From an uncultured archaeon (GTDB lineage Archaea > Thermoproteota > Nitrososphaeria > Nitrososphaerales > CALBXV01), in contig CALBXV010000290.1 in NCBI GenBank assembly GCA_937890045.1, forward strand, positions 1-6,755: 6,755 nucleotides of DNA. The letters run 5' to 3'. Each line of letters begins with the position of its first letter. Position 1 is the stretch's first letter. Positions 1-6,702 of the stretch are shown here, one piece after another. The translations under genes were made by a program, and so were the position numbers. Below the pieces are notes generated by a model. It made no database searches and had not been told where the DNA came from. It worked only from the letters and a program-made list of their open reading frames with translations.

Positions 1-330
1 ATAGGACTTACAGAAAAAACTTGGAAACCAATATTAAATTTTCATCCGTTTATTTTAGTTGCAAATGCAGGAAGTCTAAAACAATTAAAAGAATACGGAT
101 TTAAAACTTTTGAACCATTTATTAATGAGTCGTATGATGATATAGATAATACTGGGGAAAGATTTTTAGCAATAGAAGAACAAATTAATAAATTGTGTAA
201 TAAACCAATAGAAGAAATACATGAGTGGTATTGGTCAATAGAAGATATTTTGAAGCATAATTATTATCATTTTTATCAGAAATTTAGCAGAGATGAAAGA
301 GCAAGATTTATAAATGAAATCAATTGTTAG
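1..330 (+). CDS. C-terminal part of a putative glycosyltransferase-like array protein (member 1, 5' truncated by window)
   Basis: An open frame runs from the first base to a TAG at 328-330, giving the last 109 residues of a protein whose start lies upstream of the window. Visible motifs are LTEKTWK (codons 3-9), HPFILV (about 15-20), a GFKTFEPFINESYDD stretch (33-47), IHEWY near codon 76 and an HN pair near codon 87. The order matches the C-terminal half of the four complete relatives downstream. It is closest to the next gene: both have a KTF-PFI-(N/D)E-YD core, HEWY and IL-HN. In GT10-type glycosyltransferases a TEK motif contributes to nucleotide-sugar binding, so a donor-binding role is inferred here, not shown. 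Its end overlaps the next gene by 17 bp, which suggests one co-translated operon. Membership of the family is firm; the enzymatic activity is uncertain. Confidence 0.85.
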   Translation: MGLTEKTWKPILNFHPFILVANAGSLKQLKEYGFKTFEPFINESYDDIDNTGERFLAIEEQINKLCNKPIEEIHEWYWSIEDILKHNYYHFYQKFSRDERARFINEINC

Positions 331-1567
331 AATAAATTTACCAGATTGTATTATTCCAACTGAAATTCTTCCTGGACAGCGTCATAATTATGATTGGGTA
401 AAATTTTTTAATATGTGTTCATGGGATATTGATGATTGTATGGATATAGATGAGGTAGATGGTAAATATTTATCTTTTGGTTTATGTATGACCTTTGAGA
501 GTGATATAGAAAGTTGCTTAAACAAGTTATTTGCTAATAATAAAAAATTATATAATGATTTACTTTCTGAAAAAACTAATCTTTTTATTTGTGTTCTTGA
601 TTGTAATTCCATTTCTTCATACTTAGAAGATGTTATTGGTGTGTTGGATAGGTATAAATTACCAGATTATTCTATCAATTTTATTGTTAGTGGAGTTTGG
701 CCAGAAATAGAAGTATTAGATAGGGATAAAAATAAAAGAATTGGGTTTATGGAGTATAATTATTTACTATCTTCTTTTGATGAATTTGATGGAATAGAAG
801 ATACAAAAATGAGTAAGAAAATGTATGAATATACAAAGAGAAATGTTTATACTAGAGGATTTTATTTTAATTCTTTTAATGGTTCGTGCAAAAATCATAG
901 AACTGCATTGATATATTCTTTAATAGAAAATAATATTTTAAATAAAGGTTTAGTTTCATATAGAGCATTTGATAAATTTACCCACCTTGAGGAATCAGAG
1001 CGTGGGTTAGATAGGAAAGAAGTTTATAATTTATTAAATGATGAGTTTAAAATAGATGTTAATGAGAATATACTTGATAAATTTTTATCTATAGTTCCGA
1101 TATCTTTTGATTGTGATTATGGAAATATAGAATCTGGACCAAGAGATTTTATGTCTAATTTATTTGCATATTATACTTCATATTTTAGTATAGTAACGGA
1201 GTCCTTTTATGATTCAGATAGACCTTTGATTGCAACTCCAATTTGGAAAAGTATTACATCATTCCAACCATTTATAGTTTTTGGAGATAAAAATTATCTT
1301 AAACGACTTAGAGATTATGGATTTAAAACTTTTAGTCCATTTATAGATGAACAATATGATTCTATGGATAATATTTCTGATAGATTGAGATTGGGTGTAG
1401 ATGAAGTTGTTAAATTATGTTCTATGACTTTACTTGAACTTCATGAATGGTATTCTGAATTGAGACCAATACTTGAACATAATTTTAAAGTATTTAATAA
1501 GTTAAAATTAAAAGATGGGTTTAGTCAAAAGATAAATAATTTTATAGGAAATATATCTAATGGATAG
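314..1567 (+). CDS. Putative glycosyltransferase-like array protein, member 2, with a degenerate TEK motif
   Basis: This 417-residue protein has no signal peptide or membrane segment that I can see, so it is probably cytoplasmic. The N-terminal half (1-180) is not recognisable beyond a hydrophobic strand at 121-127 (INFIVSG). The family core starts at 181-216, with FNSFNGS, invariant Arg196 and KGLVSY, and continues with VPISFD near 261-266, YFSIVTES at 290-297 and QPFIVFG at 318-324. It then has YGFKTFSPFIDEQYD at 335-349, LHEWY at 376-380 and HN at 389-390. Where its relatives have T-E-K it has A307-T308-P309, so the Glu and Lys are both lost, and DESYD is altered to DEQYD. It may therefore be inactive, regulatory or changed in donor use. 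ATG 314 is the first usable start and lies inside the previous gene; the upstream Shine-Dalgarno is weak (purine-rich GAAAGAG). Glycosyltransferase identity is inferred. Confidence 0.85.
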   Translation: MKSIVRINLPDCIIPTEILPGQRHNYDWVKFFNMCSWDIDDCMDIDEVDGKYLSFGLCMTFESDIESCLNKLFANNKKLYNDLLSEKTNLFICVLDCNSISSYLEDVIGVLDRYKLPDYSINFIVSGVWPEIEVLDRDKNKRIGFMEYNYLLSSFDEFDGIEDTKMSKKMYEYTKRNVYTRGFYFNSFNGSCKNHRTALIYSLIENNILNKGLVSYRAFDKFTHLEESERGLDRKEVYNLLNDEFKIDVNENILDKFLSIVPISFDCDYGNIESGPRDFMSNLFAYYTSYFSIVTESFYDSDRPLIATPIWKSITSFQPFIVFGDKNYLKRLRDYGFKTFSPFIDEQYDSMDNISDRLRLGVDEVVKLCSMTLLELHEWYSELRPILEHNFKVFNKLKLKDGFSQKINNFIGNISNG

Positions 1568-3194
1568 TTTAATAAATAAGATAGATAAATTTCGATTTAT
1601 ATCAAGCTCAGAAGTTATAAATGAATTAGAGGTACTTCAGACTGCAGATAGTGGACTCACAGAACAAGCTGTTCGAATATCATCTATAAAGGATTTAAAA
1701 TTATTAAAAAATGAAAATTGGGTTTCTTTGGAAGATACAAAAATAAATAATAAAATTAATTTATTTTTGGTGAATGATTTTATGAGATATATTGGTGCTT
1801 TAGCAGGGTGTATATGGGCACGGAAATTATCAGGAGAAGATAAAAAAAAGGTAGAAAATGACATTGAAAAATTAAAACCCCTGATTAATAATAATTTTAT
1901 AAGATTAGTTTTTGATGAAAAAGAAGAACATTTTGATTTACTTGATATAATTAAAATTTTTGATTTTTTTAGAGAACGTGATATTAATTTAAAAAATATA
2001 TTTTTCATATCTGGTAATGTTAATATGAAAATGTTAAAAAACCCACCAACAGACTATCCATTTGAAAATGTAATTGGATTTGATATTCAAAAGTGGAGAT
2101 TTCCTTATGTATTTAATATTGCATATAAACCATATTTACCATTTAGTGATGAACAAGTAAAAAAAATAATTTCTACTAAAAGGGATTTTAAATTTTTATC
2201 TTTTAATGGAACACCACATAGTAATAGAACACTTTTGGTTTCTTATTTGGTATATAATAAGTTACATGAACAGGGTTTAGTTTCTTTTTGTGTTCATACG
2301 GATTCGGTAGATAGTAAAGGTAATGTTGGAAGTGAGGCACAGAATTATTATAGAGTTTCTAATTTAGTAAGTGATTGGAGGGAATCTAATAGAATTGATA
2401 ACGATGGTGGGTTAAAATTTGATAAAAATGTTGAGAATTTTATTATTAATGATTTTCATAAACATTTACCATTAATATTAGATAAAGGTCCATATCCTTT
2501 TTTAGATGATAATGGATATGATGATAGTGGTGGAAATGGATTAATTCATATTACACATAATAAATATAATGGAGTTGGTGTTGATTTTGATATTATAAAA
2601 AAATATGATATACAGACTCAAGATGATTTATTAAAATTACCTAATTTAAAAGAAAAAAGGACTTGTCAACAGTGGATTGCAGGAAAACAATGTGAAGAAC
2701 AATTAAAAAGATTTAAAAATGGACTACCATTTTCATCCGTTGTTGAAAATTTAGCTGGAGAAATAAATTATTTTAATTCTTATTTTTCTATTGTTGCAGA
2801 AAGTCCTGTAGAAACTTATGAACAACATGCATATAAAGAAGAAACGGATGAGAGTTATGTATGTTCATTCCTTAAACCTACAGAGAAAACATATCGTGCA
2901 TTAATTTTTCATCCAGTTATTATACTTGGACCCGCGTTCTCTTTGAGGTATTTGAGAGATCAAGGATTTGAAACATTTCCAGAATTTTTTGATGAATCTT
3001 ATGATGAAATTAAGCATGATTTAATGAGGTGGGTTAGTGTAATTAAACAAATAAAAAAATTATGTCAATTTAGTATTGATGAGTTACATGAAAAATATGT
3101 AGAAGTATTACCAAAAATAATACATAATCAAAATGTATTATTGAATATTGATAGTAGACAATATTTGTATGATATATTAAGGAATTTTAAATGA
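1560..3194 (+). CDS. Putative glycosyltransferase-like array protein, member 3 (longest member)
   Basis: At 544 residues this is the largest complete member, over 90 residues longer than the others. A hydrophobic strand with Gly (FFISGN, 148-153) precedes the first core block at 209-243, which has FKFLSFNGT, Arg223 and QGLVSF. LPLILD follows at 303-308. A long segment (about 309-400) with no close equivalent in the paralogues contains two Cys (369, 378) around QWIAGKQ. The C-terminal core is intact: YFSIVAES (408-415), T441-E442-K443, HPVIILG (451-457), GFETFPEFFDESYDE (469-483) and HNQNVLLN (522-529). TEK together with the preceding Glu strand resembles the donor site of GT-B enzymes, so a sugar-transfer role is inferred. 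ATG 1560 overlaps the previous stop by 8 bp, and AGGA at 1546-1549 can serve as the ribosome binding site. No membrane segment is evident. Confidence 0.87.
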   Translation: MDSLINKIDKFRFISSSEVINELEVLQTADSGLTEQAVRISSIKDLKLLKNENWVSLEDTKINNKINLFLVNDFMRYIGALAGCIWARKLSGEDKKKVENDIEKLKPLINNNFIRLVFDEKEEHFDLLDIIKIFDFFRERDINLKNIFFISGNVNMKMLKNPPTDYPFENVIGFDIQKWRFPYVFNIAYKPYLPFSDEQVKKIISTKRDFKFLSFNGTPHSNRTLLVSYLVYNKLHEQGLVSFCVHTDSVDSKGNVGSEAQNYYRVSNLVSDWRESNRIDNDGGLKFDKNVENFIINDFHKHLPLILDKGPYPFLDDNGYDDSGGNGLIHITHNKYNGVGVDFDIIKKYDIQTQDDLLKLPNLKEKRTCQQWIAGKQCEEQLKRFKNGLPFSSVVENLAGEINYFNSYFSIVAESPVETYEQHAYKEETDESYVCSFLKPTEKTYRALIFHPVIILGPAFSLRYLRDQGFETFPEFFDESYDEIKHDLMRWVSVIKQIKKLCQFSIDELHEKYVEVLPKIIHNQNVLLNIDSRQYLYDILRNFK

Positions 3195-4477
3195 GTGATA
3201 GTAGAATTAAAAAATTAAAGGAACTTTTAAAAAATGAAGGTGGTTATGAGAATGATAGGGTAACGAGTGGTACTCTTCGACTTCATAAGAATACAGATGG
3301 ATATCCTATTGGAGAATATAAACCTATAGTTATAGACCATAAAAGTGAATTTTTATCTTATTGGCAACTAAATCAACTATTGGATAATTTGAGAAAAATA
3401 GGAATAGAAAAAGAAGAAATACTTTTACTTGATTTGAATTTAGGTATGTCCCATTTAGATTTTGTTATTCCAGTTGATCATATTTGGTTACTTGCTAAAC
3501 AATCCAATAATAATATGGTTTTAAGAAATAAGAGTTTCCCATATAGTGATAAATATATTAAAAAGAATATGTTAGGTAAAAAATCAAAAAAGTTTTTTTG
3601 TATGGTTGGGTCTATGCATCAACATCGGGTATTTATTTTAAATGAAATGTTTCGTAGAAAATTAGTAGATAAAGGATATGTTAGTGCACCATTAATAGGT
3701 AAACACCAATATCCAGACAAAGGCATTGAATGGGGTTCTTGGTTGGAAATTATAAAAAATAGAAGTTATGGTAAATGGAAGGAATATTCATATGATGCAA
3801 ATATAGAAGATTGGGATAGATTACCATTGATACTTGATTTTTCTGAAGAATATATTGATGGATTTATAGAAGTTGAAAAGAGCAATCCAAAAATGTATGT
3901 AAATTTAGATTATTATACTGAAGAAGAACAACAACCTTATCCCTTGGTCGGTTTCCCCCAAGATAGTACAACATTTGGTCATGGTTTAATGGATAAACGT
4001 ATAAGATCAACAAAATTAATAAATGATTCTTATTTTTATTTTTGTATTGAAAGCGATAATGGAGGTTCAGTTAATACGGAGTACATAAAGGAAGAATATG
4101 ATGAACCAATTATTAAAGATTTTTTTCCAAATTTAGTTTTAACAGAGAAAATATATTTTGCAATGATAACTCAACCTACATTACTTTTGGGTAGTTGTGG
4201 AGTATGGAAATATTTAAGAGAAACTTGGGGGTTTAGATCATTTCCTGATATGTTTGATGAAAGTTATGATGAAATAGAAGATGATTATGATAGATTTATC
4301 TTTGTAATGGATGAATTAGAAAGAGTTTGTAATTTATCAGACGTAGAATTAATGAAAAGATATAAGTTAAGTATACCAAATGTTGTACATAATCAAAATA
4401 TAATGAAAGATATAGATTGTGAAAAGTTTAGTCTTGATATTTTATTAAAGGTTGATAATATTGTTGATAAAATTTAA
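3191..4477 (+). CDS. Putative glycosyltransferase-like array protein, member 4
   Basis: This 428-residue paralogue begins with a short basic helix (1-16) and has a hydrophobic strand at 77-83 (ILLLDLN). The first core block is at 133-166: KKFFCMVGS, Arg146 and KGYVSA. Here the usual Asn-Gly pair is Val-Gly (139-140). LPLILD lies at 211-216. The C-terminal core holds YFYFCIES (281-288), T318-E319-K320, QPTLLLG (328-334), GFRSFPDMFDESYDE (347-361) and HNQNIMKD (400-407). The HNQN ending and the DESYDEI run group it with member 3 more than with members 1 and 2. The start overlaps the preceding stop in an ATGA, with AAGGA at 3179-3183 seven bases upstream, so translation is probably coupled. It is the last gene of the overlapping chain; the next gene is 18 bp away. 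Its family is clear; glycosyl transfer is inferred. Confidence 0.87.
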   Translation: MSDSRIKKLKELLKNEGGYENDRVTSGTLRLHKNTDGYPIGEYKPIVIDHKSEFLSYWQLNQLLDNLRKIGIEKEEILLLDLNLGMSHLDFVIPVDHIWLLAKQSNNNMVLRNKSFPYSDKYIKKNMLGKKSKKFFCMVGSMHQHRVFILNEMFRRKLVDKGYVSAPLIGKHQYPDKGIEWGSWLEIIKNRSYGKWKEYSYDANIEDWDRLPLILDFSEEYIDGFIEVEKSNPKMYVNLDYYTEEEQQPYPLVGFPQDSTTFGHGLMDKRIRSTKLINDSYFYFCIESDNGGSVNTEYIKEEYDEPIIKDFFPNLVLTEKIYFAMITQPTLLLGSCGVWKYLRETWGFRSFPDMFDESYDEIEDDYDRFIFVMDELERVCNLSDVELMKRYKLSIPNVVHNQNIMKDIDCEKFSLDILLKVDNIVDKI

Positions 4478-4483
4478 TTGATG

Positions 4484-4490
4484 AAGGAGT
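4484..4490 (+). promoter_or_regulatory. Strong ribosome binding site
   Basis: AAGGAGT sits six to seven bases before ATG 4496, in the 18-bp gap after member 4. It is close to the consensus anti-16S complement, fixes the start of the 255-aa gene, and shows that this gene is initiated independently, unlike the overlapping genes upstream. Confidence 0.8.
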
Positions 4491-4495
4491 GATAT

Positions 4496-5263
4496 ATGAA
4501 CTTCGAAATAGATTTTAAAGAAGTAGAAGGTATAATGAAAGAGTGGTTTGCTCGTGATAAATTTGACCCATCTTGGGTACAGAATTATGATGGTGGTGAA
4601 CGACATTTGAATTTTATAACTTCTGATGGTACGGTTATAACAAATTATTCACCACTTGGTTGGGGCCATAGTGCGGAGAGGGGAGAGTTTCCACATTTAG
4701 AAGTTGTTCTCTGGACTATTGTCAAGTATATTCAGAGTAAACCAGTAGAATATGAAGATTTTTTAACATCTTATTTTTTGACAACTACACCAATTGTTAA
4801 GGATAAATTTCATTATAAGCCTAAAATGGAGTTGAGAACACTTACAGAGGTATATAATAGTCCAGTTCCACTACGTGAAATTACTGATAAGATACTTATG
4901 AAAATGTGTATGAAAGAATATGGTCAATATGATGATAAAAATCTTGATTTAATGGGAGTTATTATGGAGAAAACTGGGTTAGTTAGAGTACATATCGTAG
5001 ATTGTAGATACGAGAGGACACCAGAAAGACCTGCACGATTAAGGGGTAAAATGGAATTGAATATAAGTGGTCATAATCCATTGACAAGACCACAAAGAAT
5101 AATGTTATTAGATATTATAAGAAGTGGAGATCTTTCTCCAGATCAAATTTTTATAGATGATTTTTCATATGGTGCTACAACTGATATAATAAGAAAACAA
5201 CTAAGACAGCATTCAATAGTTTCTCAGTTTCATACTTCTAATTCTGATGAAGGGTATTTATAA
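4496..5263 (+). CDS. Hypothetical protein of unknown family, 255 aa, with a C-terminal segment repeated downstream
   Basis: I do not recognise this protein. It lacks the FNG..R, TEK and DESYD motifs of its neighbours and is not a member of their family. It appears soluble: no signal peptide and no membrane helix. Notable stretches are an aromatic and Gly-rich N-terminal part (WVQNYDGGERH, 27-37; NYSPLGWGHSAERGEFPHLE, 50-69), an amphipathic helix VVLWTIVKYI (70-79) and a basic, Arg-rich stretch at 164-184. The tail (231-247) is rich in Arg, Gln and His. Its last part, HSIVSQFH at 239-246, is repeated almost exactly at DNA level behind the next gene (6667-6691). The strong ribosome binding site fixes ATG 4496. 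It sits between two glycosyltransferase-like genes with short gaps, so it probably belongs to the same transcript; its role there cannot be read from sequence. Confidence 0.85.
   Translation: MNFEIDFKEVEGIMKEWFARDKFDPSWVQNYDGGERHLNFITSDGTVITNYSPLGWGHSAERGEFPHLEVVLWTIVKYIQSKPVEYEDFLTSYFLTTTPIVKDKFHYKPKMELRTLTEVYNSPVPLREITDKILMKMCMKEYGQYDDKNLDLMGVIMEKTGLVRVHIVDCRYERTPERPARLRGKMELNISGHNPLTRPQRIMLLDIIRSGDLSPDQIFIDDFSYGATTDIIRKQLRQHSIVSQFHTSNSDEGYL
5210..5234 (+). repeat. 25-bp direct repeat, copy A (3' end of the 255-aa gene)
   Basis: The segment begins CATTCAATAGTT and ends CTCAGTTTCATA. It matches 6667-6691 at 24 of 25 bases; the single mismatch is T at 5222 against G at 6679. It encodes HSIVSQFH in frame at residues 239-246. 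A second shared word, GTATTTATAAA, follows at 5254-5264 and at 6715-6725, at nearly the same distance (44 and 48 bases from the repeat start), so the homology may extend further in a weakened form. Confidence 0.85.
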
Positions 5264-5269
5264 AAAAAT

Positions 5270-5275
5270 AAGGAG
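5270..5275 (+). promoter_or_regulatory. Ribosome binding site with long spacing
   Basis: AAGGAG lies 12 bases before ATG 5288, longer than the usual 5-9. No other in-frame start codon is available nearer to it (the in-frame triplets are TAT, TTA and GAA), so ATG 5288 remains the best start, possibly with reduced initiation. Confidence 0.65.
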
Positions 5276-5287
5276 AAATATTTAGAA

Positions 5288-6643
5288 ATGGCTGAAACGG
5301 AAAAACGGAAAAACGGAATTCAGGATCCATGGTTCAACCATGAATATTTAACTAATTCAGTTTCAAATAGTAATCATTGGCTTAGGAAATCCCTTACTTT
5401 TGCTGAATTTCCAGAGAAATTAAATAAAAAATTAGTATATCAAATTCCCTGGTCATTAATAGATGATGAACTTAGGGGATTGCTTTATGACCATGGCAGT
5501 GGGCCTGAAGGAAGAGGACGACACTCTTCAAAGATATATAAAATAAAAGACGTATCTGATAAGTTTATACTAGATACATTTGCTGAACATATCTCTGATA
5601 AGGAATATGAACTAATTTATAAATGCACTGAAAAATTTGGAATAACGAAAGAGAATTCTATTGTTGTTACAACAGGAAAGTTTTTAGATGAGAGTAAATA
5701 TAATAACCATGTTATACTGAATTCATCTTTGTATTTTTTACTGTATGATATTCAATGTGGTTTATATCCTAGAATTCCATTTAGTAAGTTATATTTTGAC
5801 CGGCCGCACATAGATGAATTGAAAAATAATAAAAAACCATATAAATTTCTGTGTTTGAATGGAACGTGTAAACCTTATAGATTATATATGTTAGATTATT
5901 TACATAGGAAAGGATATGATAAACAAGGATTAGTATCTTTGTGTGGTCCATATTTTGGAGCCTCTGGTTGGCAAACTCCTGATACCATTAAGAAATGGGG
6001 TACTTACGATTTTGGAAGTACATTGGAACGAATTAGATGGACATATGAGGTAGCAGAGACTTCATATTCAAAAAAGTATAGTTTTAATAGAGACTATTTT
6101 TCGAATCCGCCCAAATTAGATATGTATGGAAGTGAAGGGGGTCCTAATGGAGAGGTGTGGGTACCAGGCAGTGATACGGATGGATTACAAGGTAAGGGGT
6201 CATTTATATCAAAGATACCTTTTGAATTTTATAATGATACATATTTTGGTATTGTAAATGAAATTATATTTCCAAGTAATGATGGTAAAGTTCGTGTGAA
6301 AAATGCCGCAGTATCAGAAAAATCACTTGTGAGTATCATTCATCAACCAATAATTGTTGTAGGTTATCCTGGAATTTTAAGTGACATACGAGATATGGGA
6401 TTTAAGACCTTTCCTAAGTTTGTTGATGAGTCTTACGATACAATACAGAATGATGATGAAAGGTTTGCTAAGATTTTATCAGAGATAGATATTTTAATGA
6501 ATAAAGATGAAGATGAATTACATGAGTTGTATATTGAATCGATGGAAAATGTTGTTTATAATCAGTATGTTGTAAATGGTAATCCTGATATGACTGTAGA
6601 AAGTATGATAGAAAAATTTTATAGGGAGGTTTCTGAAAAATGA
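5288..6643 (+). CDS. Putative glycosyltransferase-like array protein, member 5
   Basis: This 451-residue paralogue is separated from the others by the 255-aa gene. The N-terminal region (1-120) is not recognisable. A strand at 124-130 (SIVVTTG) precedes the first core block at 185-218: YKFLCLNGT, Arg198 and QGLVSL. The C-terminal core contains YFGIVNE (319-325), S343-E344-K345, QPIIVVG (353-359), GFKTFPKFVDESYD (371-384), LHELY (411-415) and YNQYVVN (424-430). It thus keeps the Glu and Lys of the TEK motif with Ser in place of Thr. The middle (about 272-303) is Gly-rich and probably a loop. An 8-bp tandem repeat covers codons 4-11. The gene is bracketed by the two copies of the 25-bp direct repeat. 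Family membership is clear; glycosyl transfer is inferred from the GT-B-like motif order. Confidence 0.87.
   Translation: MAETEKRKNGIQDPWFNHEYLTNSVSNSNHWLRKSLTFAEFPEKLNKKLVYQIPWSLIDDELRGLLYDHGSGPEGRGRHSSKIYKIKDVSDKFILDTFAEHISDKEYELIYKCTEKFGITKENSIVVTTGKFLDESKYNNHVILNSSLYFLLYDIQCGLYPRIPFSKLYFDRPHIDELKNNKKPYKFLCLNGTCKPYRLYMLDYLHRKGYDKQGLVSLCGPYFGASGWQTPDTIKKWGTYDFGSTLERIRWTYEVAETSYSKKYSFNRDYFSNPPKLDMYGSEGGPNGEVWVPGSDTDGLQGKGSFISKIPFEFYNDTYFGIVNEIIFPSNDGKVRVKNAAVSEKSLVSIIHQPIIVVGYPGILSDIRDMGFKTFPKFVDESYDTIQNDDERFAKILSEIDILMNKDEDELHELYIESMENVVYNQYVVNGNPDMTVESMIEKFYREVSEK
5297..5318 (+). repeat. 8-bp tandem repeat at the start of member 5
   Basis: The unit ACGGAAAA is present at 5297-5304 and 5305-5312, with a partial third copy (ACGGAA) at 5313-5318. 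It is within the first eleven codons of member 5. Because eight is not a multiple of three, gain or loss of one unit would shift the frame of the whole gene. Copy number is low, so a function as a switch is only a possibility. Confidence 0.7.
6623..6630 (+). promoter_or_regulatory. Strong ribosome binding site inside the 3' end of member 5
   Basis: AGGGAGGT ends nine bases before ATG 6640. It encodes part of YREV in member 5, so the purine run could be fortuitous. Its strength and spacing, together with the ATGA overlap, are the main support for translation of the 18-codon frame that follows. Confidence 0.55.
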
Positions 6644-6696
6644 TAGAGGTGATACCGATAAGGTTACATTCAATAGTTGCTCAGTTTCATAGATAA
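6640..6696 (+). CDS. Possible 18-aa peptide or leader ORF; alternatively a remnant of a gene 3' end
   Basis: An ATG overlapping the stop of member 5 (ATGA at 6640-6643) opens a frame of 18 codons, MIEVIPIRLHSIVAQFHR, ending at TAA 6694-6696. A strong Shine-Dalgarno (AGGGAGGT, 6623-6630) is correctly placed. Residues 7-17 (IRLHSIVAQFH) match the tail of the 255-aa protein (LRQHSIVSQFH), and the underlying DNA is the second copy of the 25-bp repeat, read in the same frame. Three readings are open. It may be the leftover 3' end of a second copy of that gene. It may be a leader peptide that delivers ribosomes to the next start at 6703, which has no Shine-Dalgarno of its own. Least supported, it may be a small substrate peptide for the radical SAM-like protein downstream. 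The first two are compatible with each other. Confidence 0.4.
   Translation: MIEVIPIRLHSIVAQFHR
6667..6691 (+). repeat. 25-bp direct repeat, copy B (behind member 5)
   Basis: This copy matches 5210-5234 at 24 of 25 bases. It encodes HSIVAQFH (residues 10-17 of the 18-codon frame); the one base difference changes Ser to Ala. The start-to-start distance between copies is 1457 bp and encloses exactly one complete gene. I see no third copy in the window. Confidence 0.85.
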
Positions 6697-6702
6697 TCCG
6701 AC

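Noticed and set aside
307..316. TATAAAT-like words resembling T4 late promoters, here and at several other places (e.g. 1615, 6719)
   Set aside because: Such words are expected often in DNA of this base composition, they fall inside genes, and none is placed at a credible distance before a gene start with other support.
388..612. Antisense open frame of 74 codons
   Set aside because: It lies wholly inside member 2, has no ribosome binding site that I can see, and its Ser/Lys/Leu-rich product is what antisense reading of AT-rich code gives.
1637..2008. Antisense open frame of 123 codons
   Set aside because: It lies within member 3; the Lys/Phe/Ser-rich product looks like a shadow of the sense gene, with no motif and no operon context.
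5316..5342. Cluster of palindromic six-mers (GAATTC, GGATCC, CCATGG) resembling a cloning linker
   Set aside because: The sites are in frame within a continuous natural coding sequence with no vector sequence around them. Chance is enough, though an assembly or cloning artefact cannot be fully excluded.
5328..5342. 15-bp perfect inverted repeat (CATGGTT-C-AACCATG) as operator or hairpin
   Set aside because: It is inside the coding region, gives only a 5-bp stem with a 5-base loop, and does not extend outward. It has no U-tract, so it is not a terminator.
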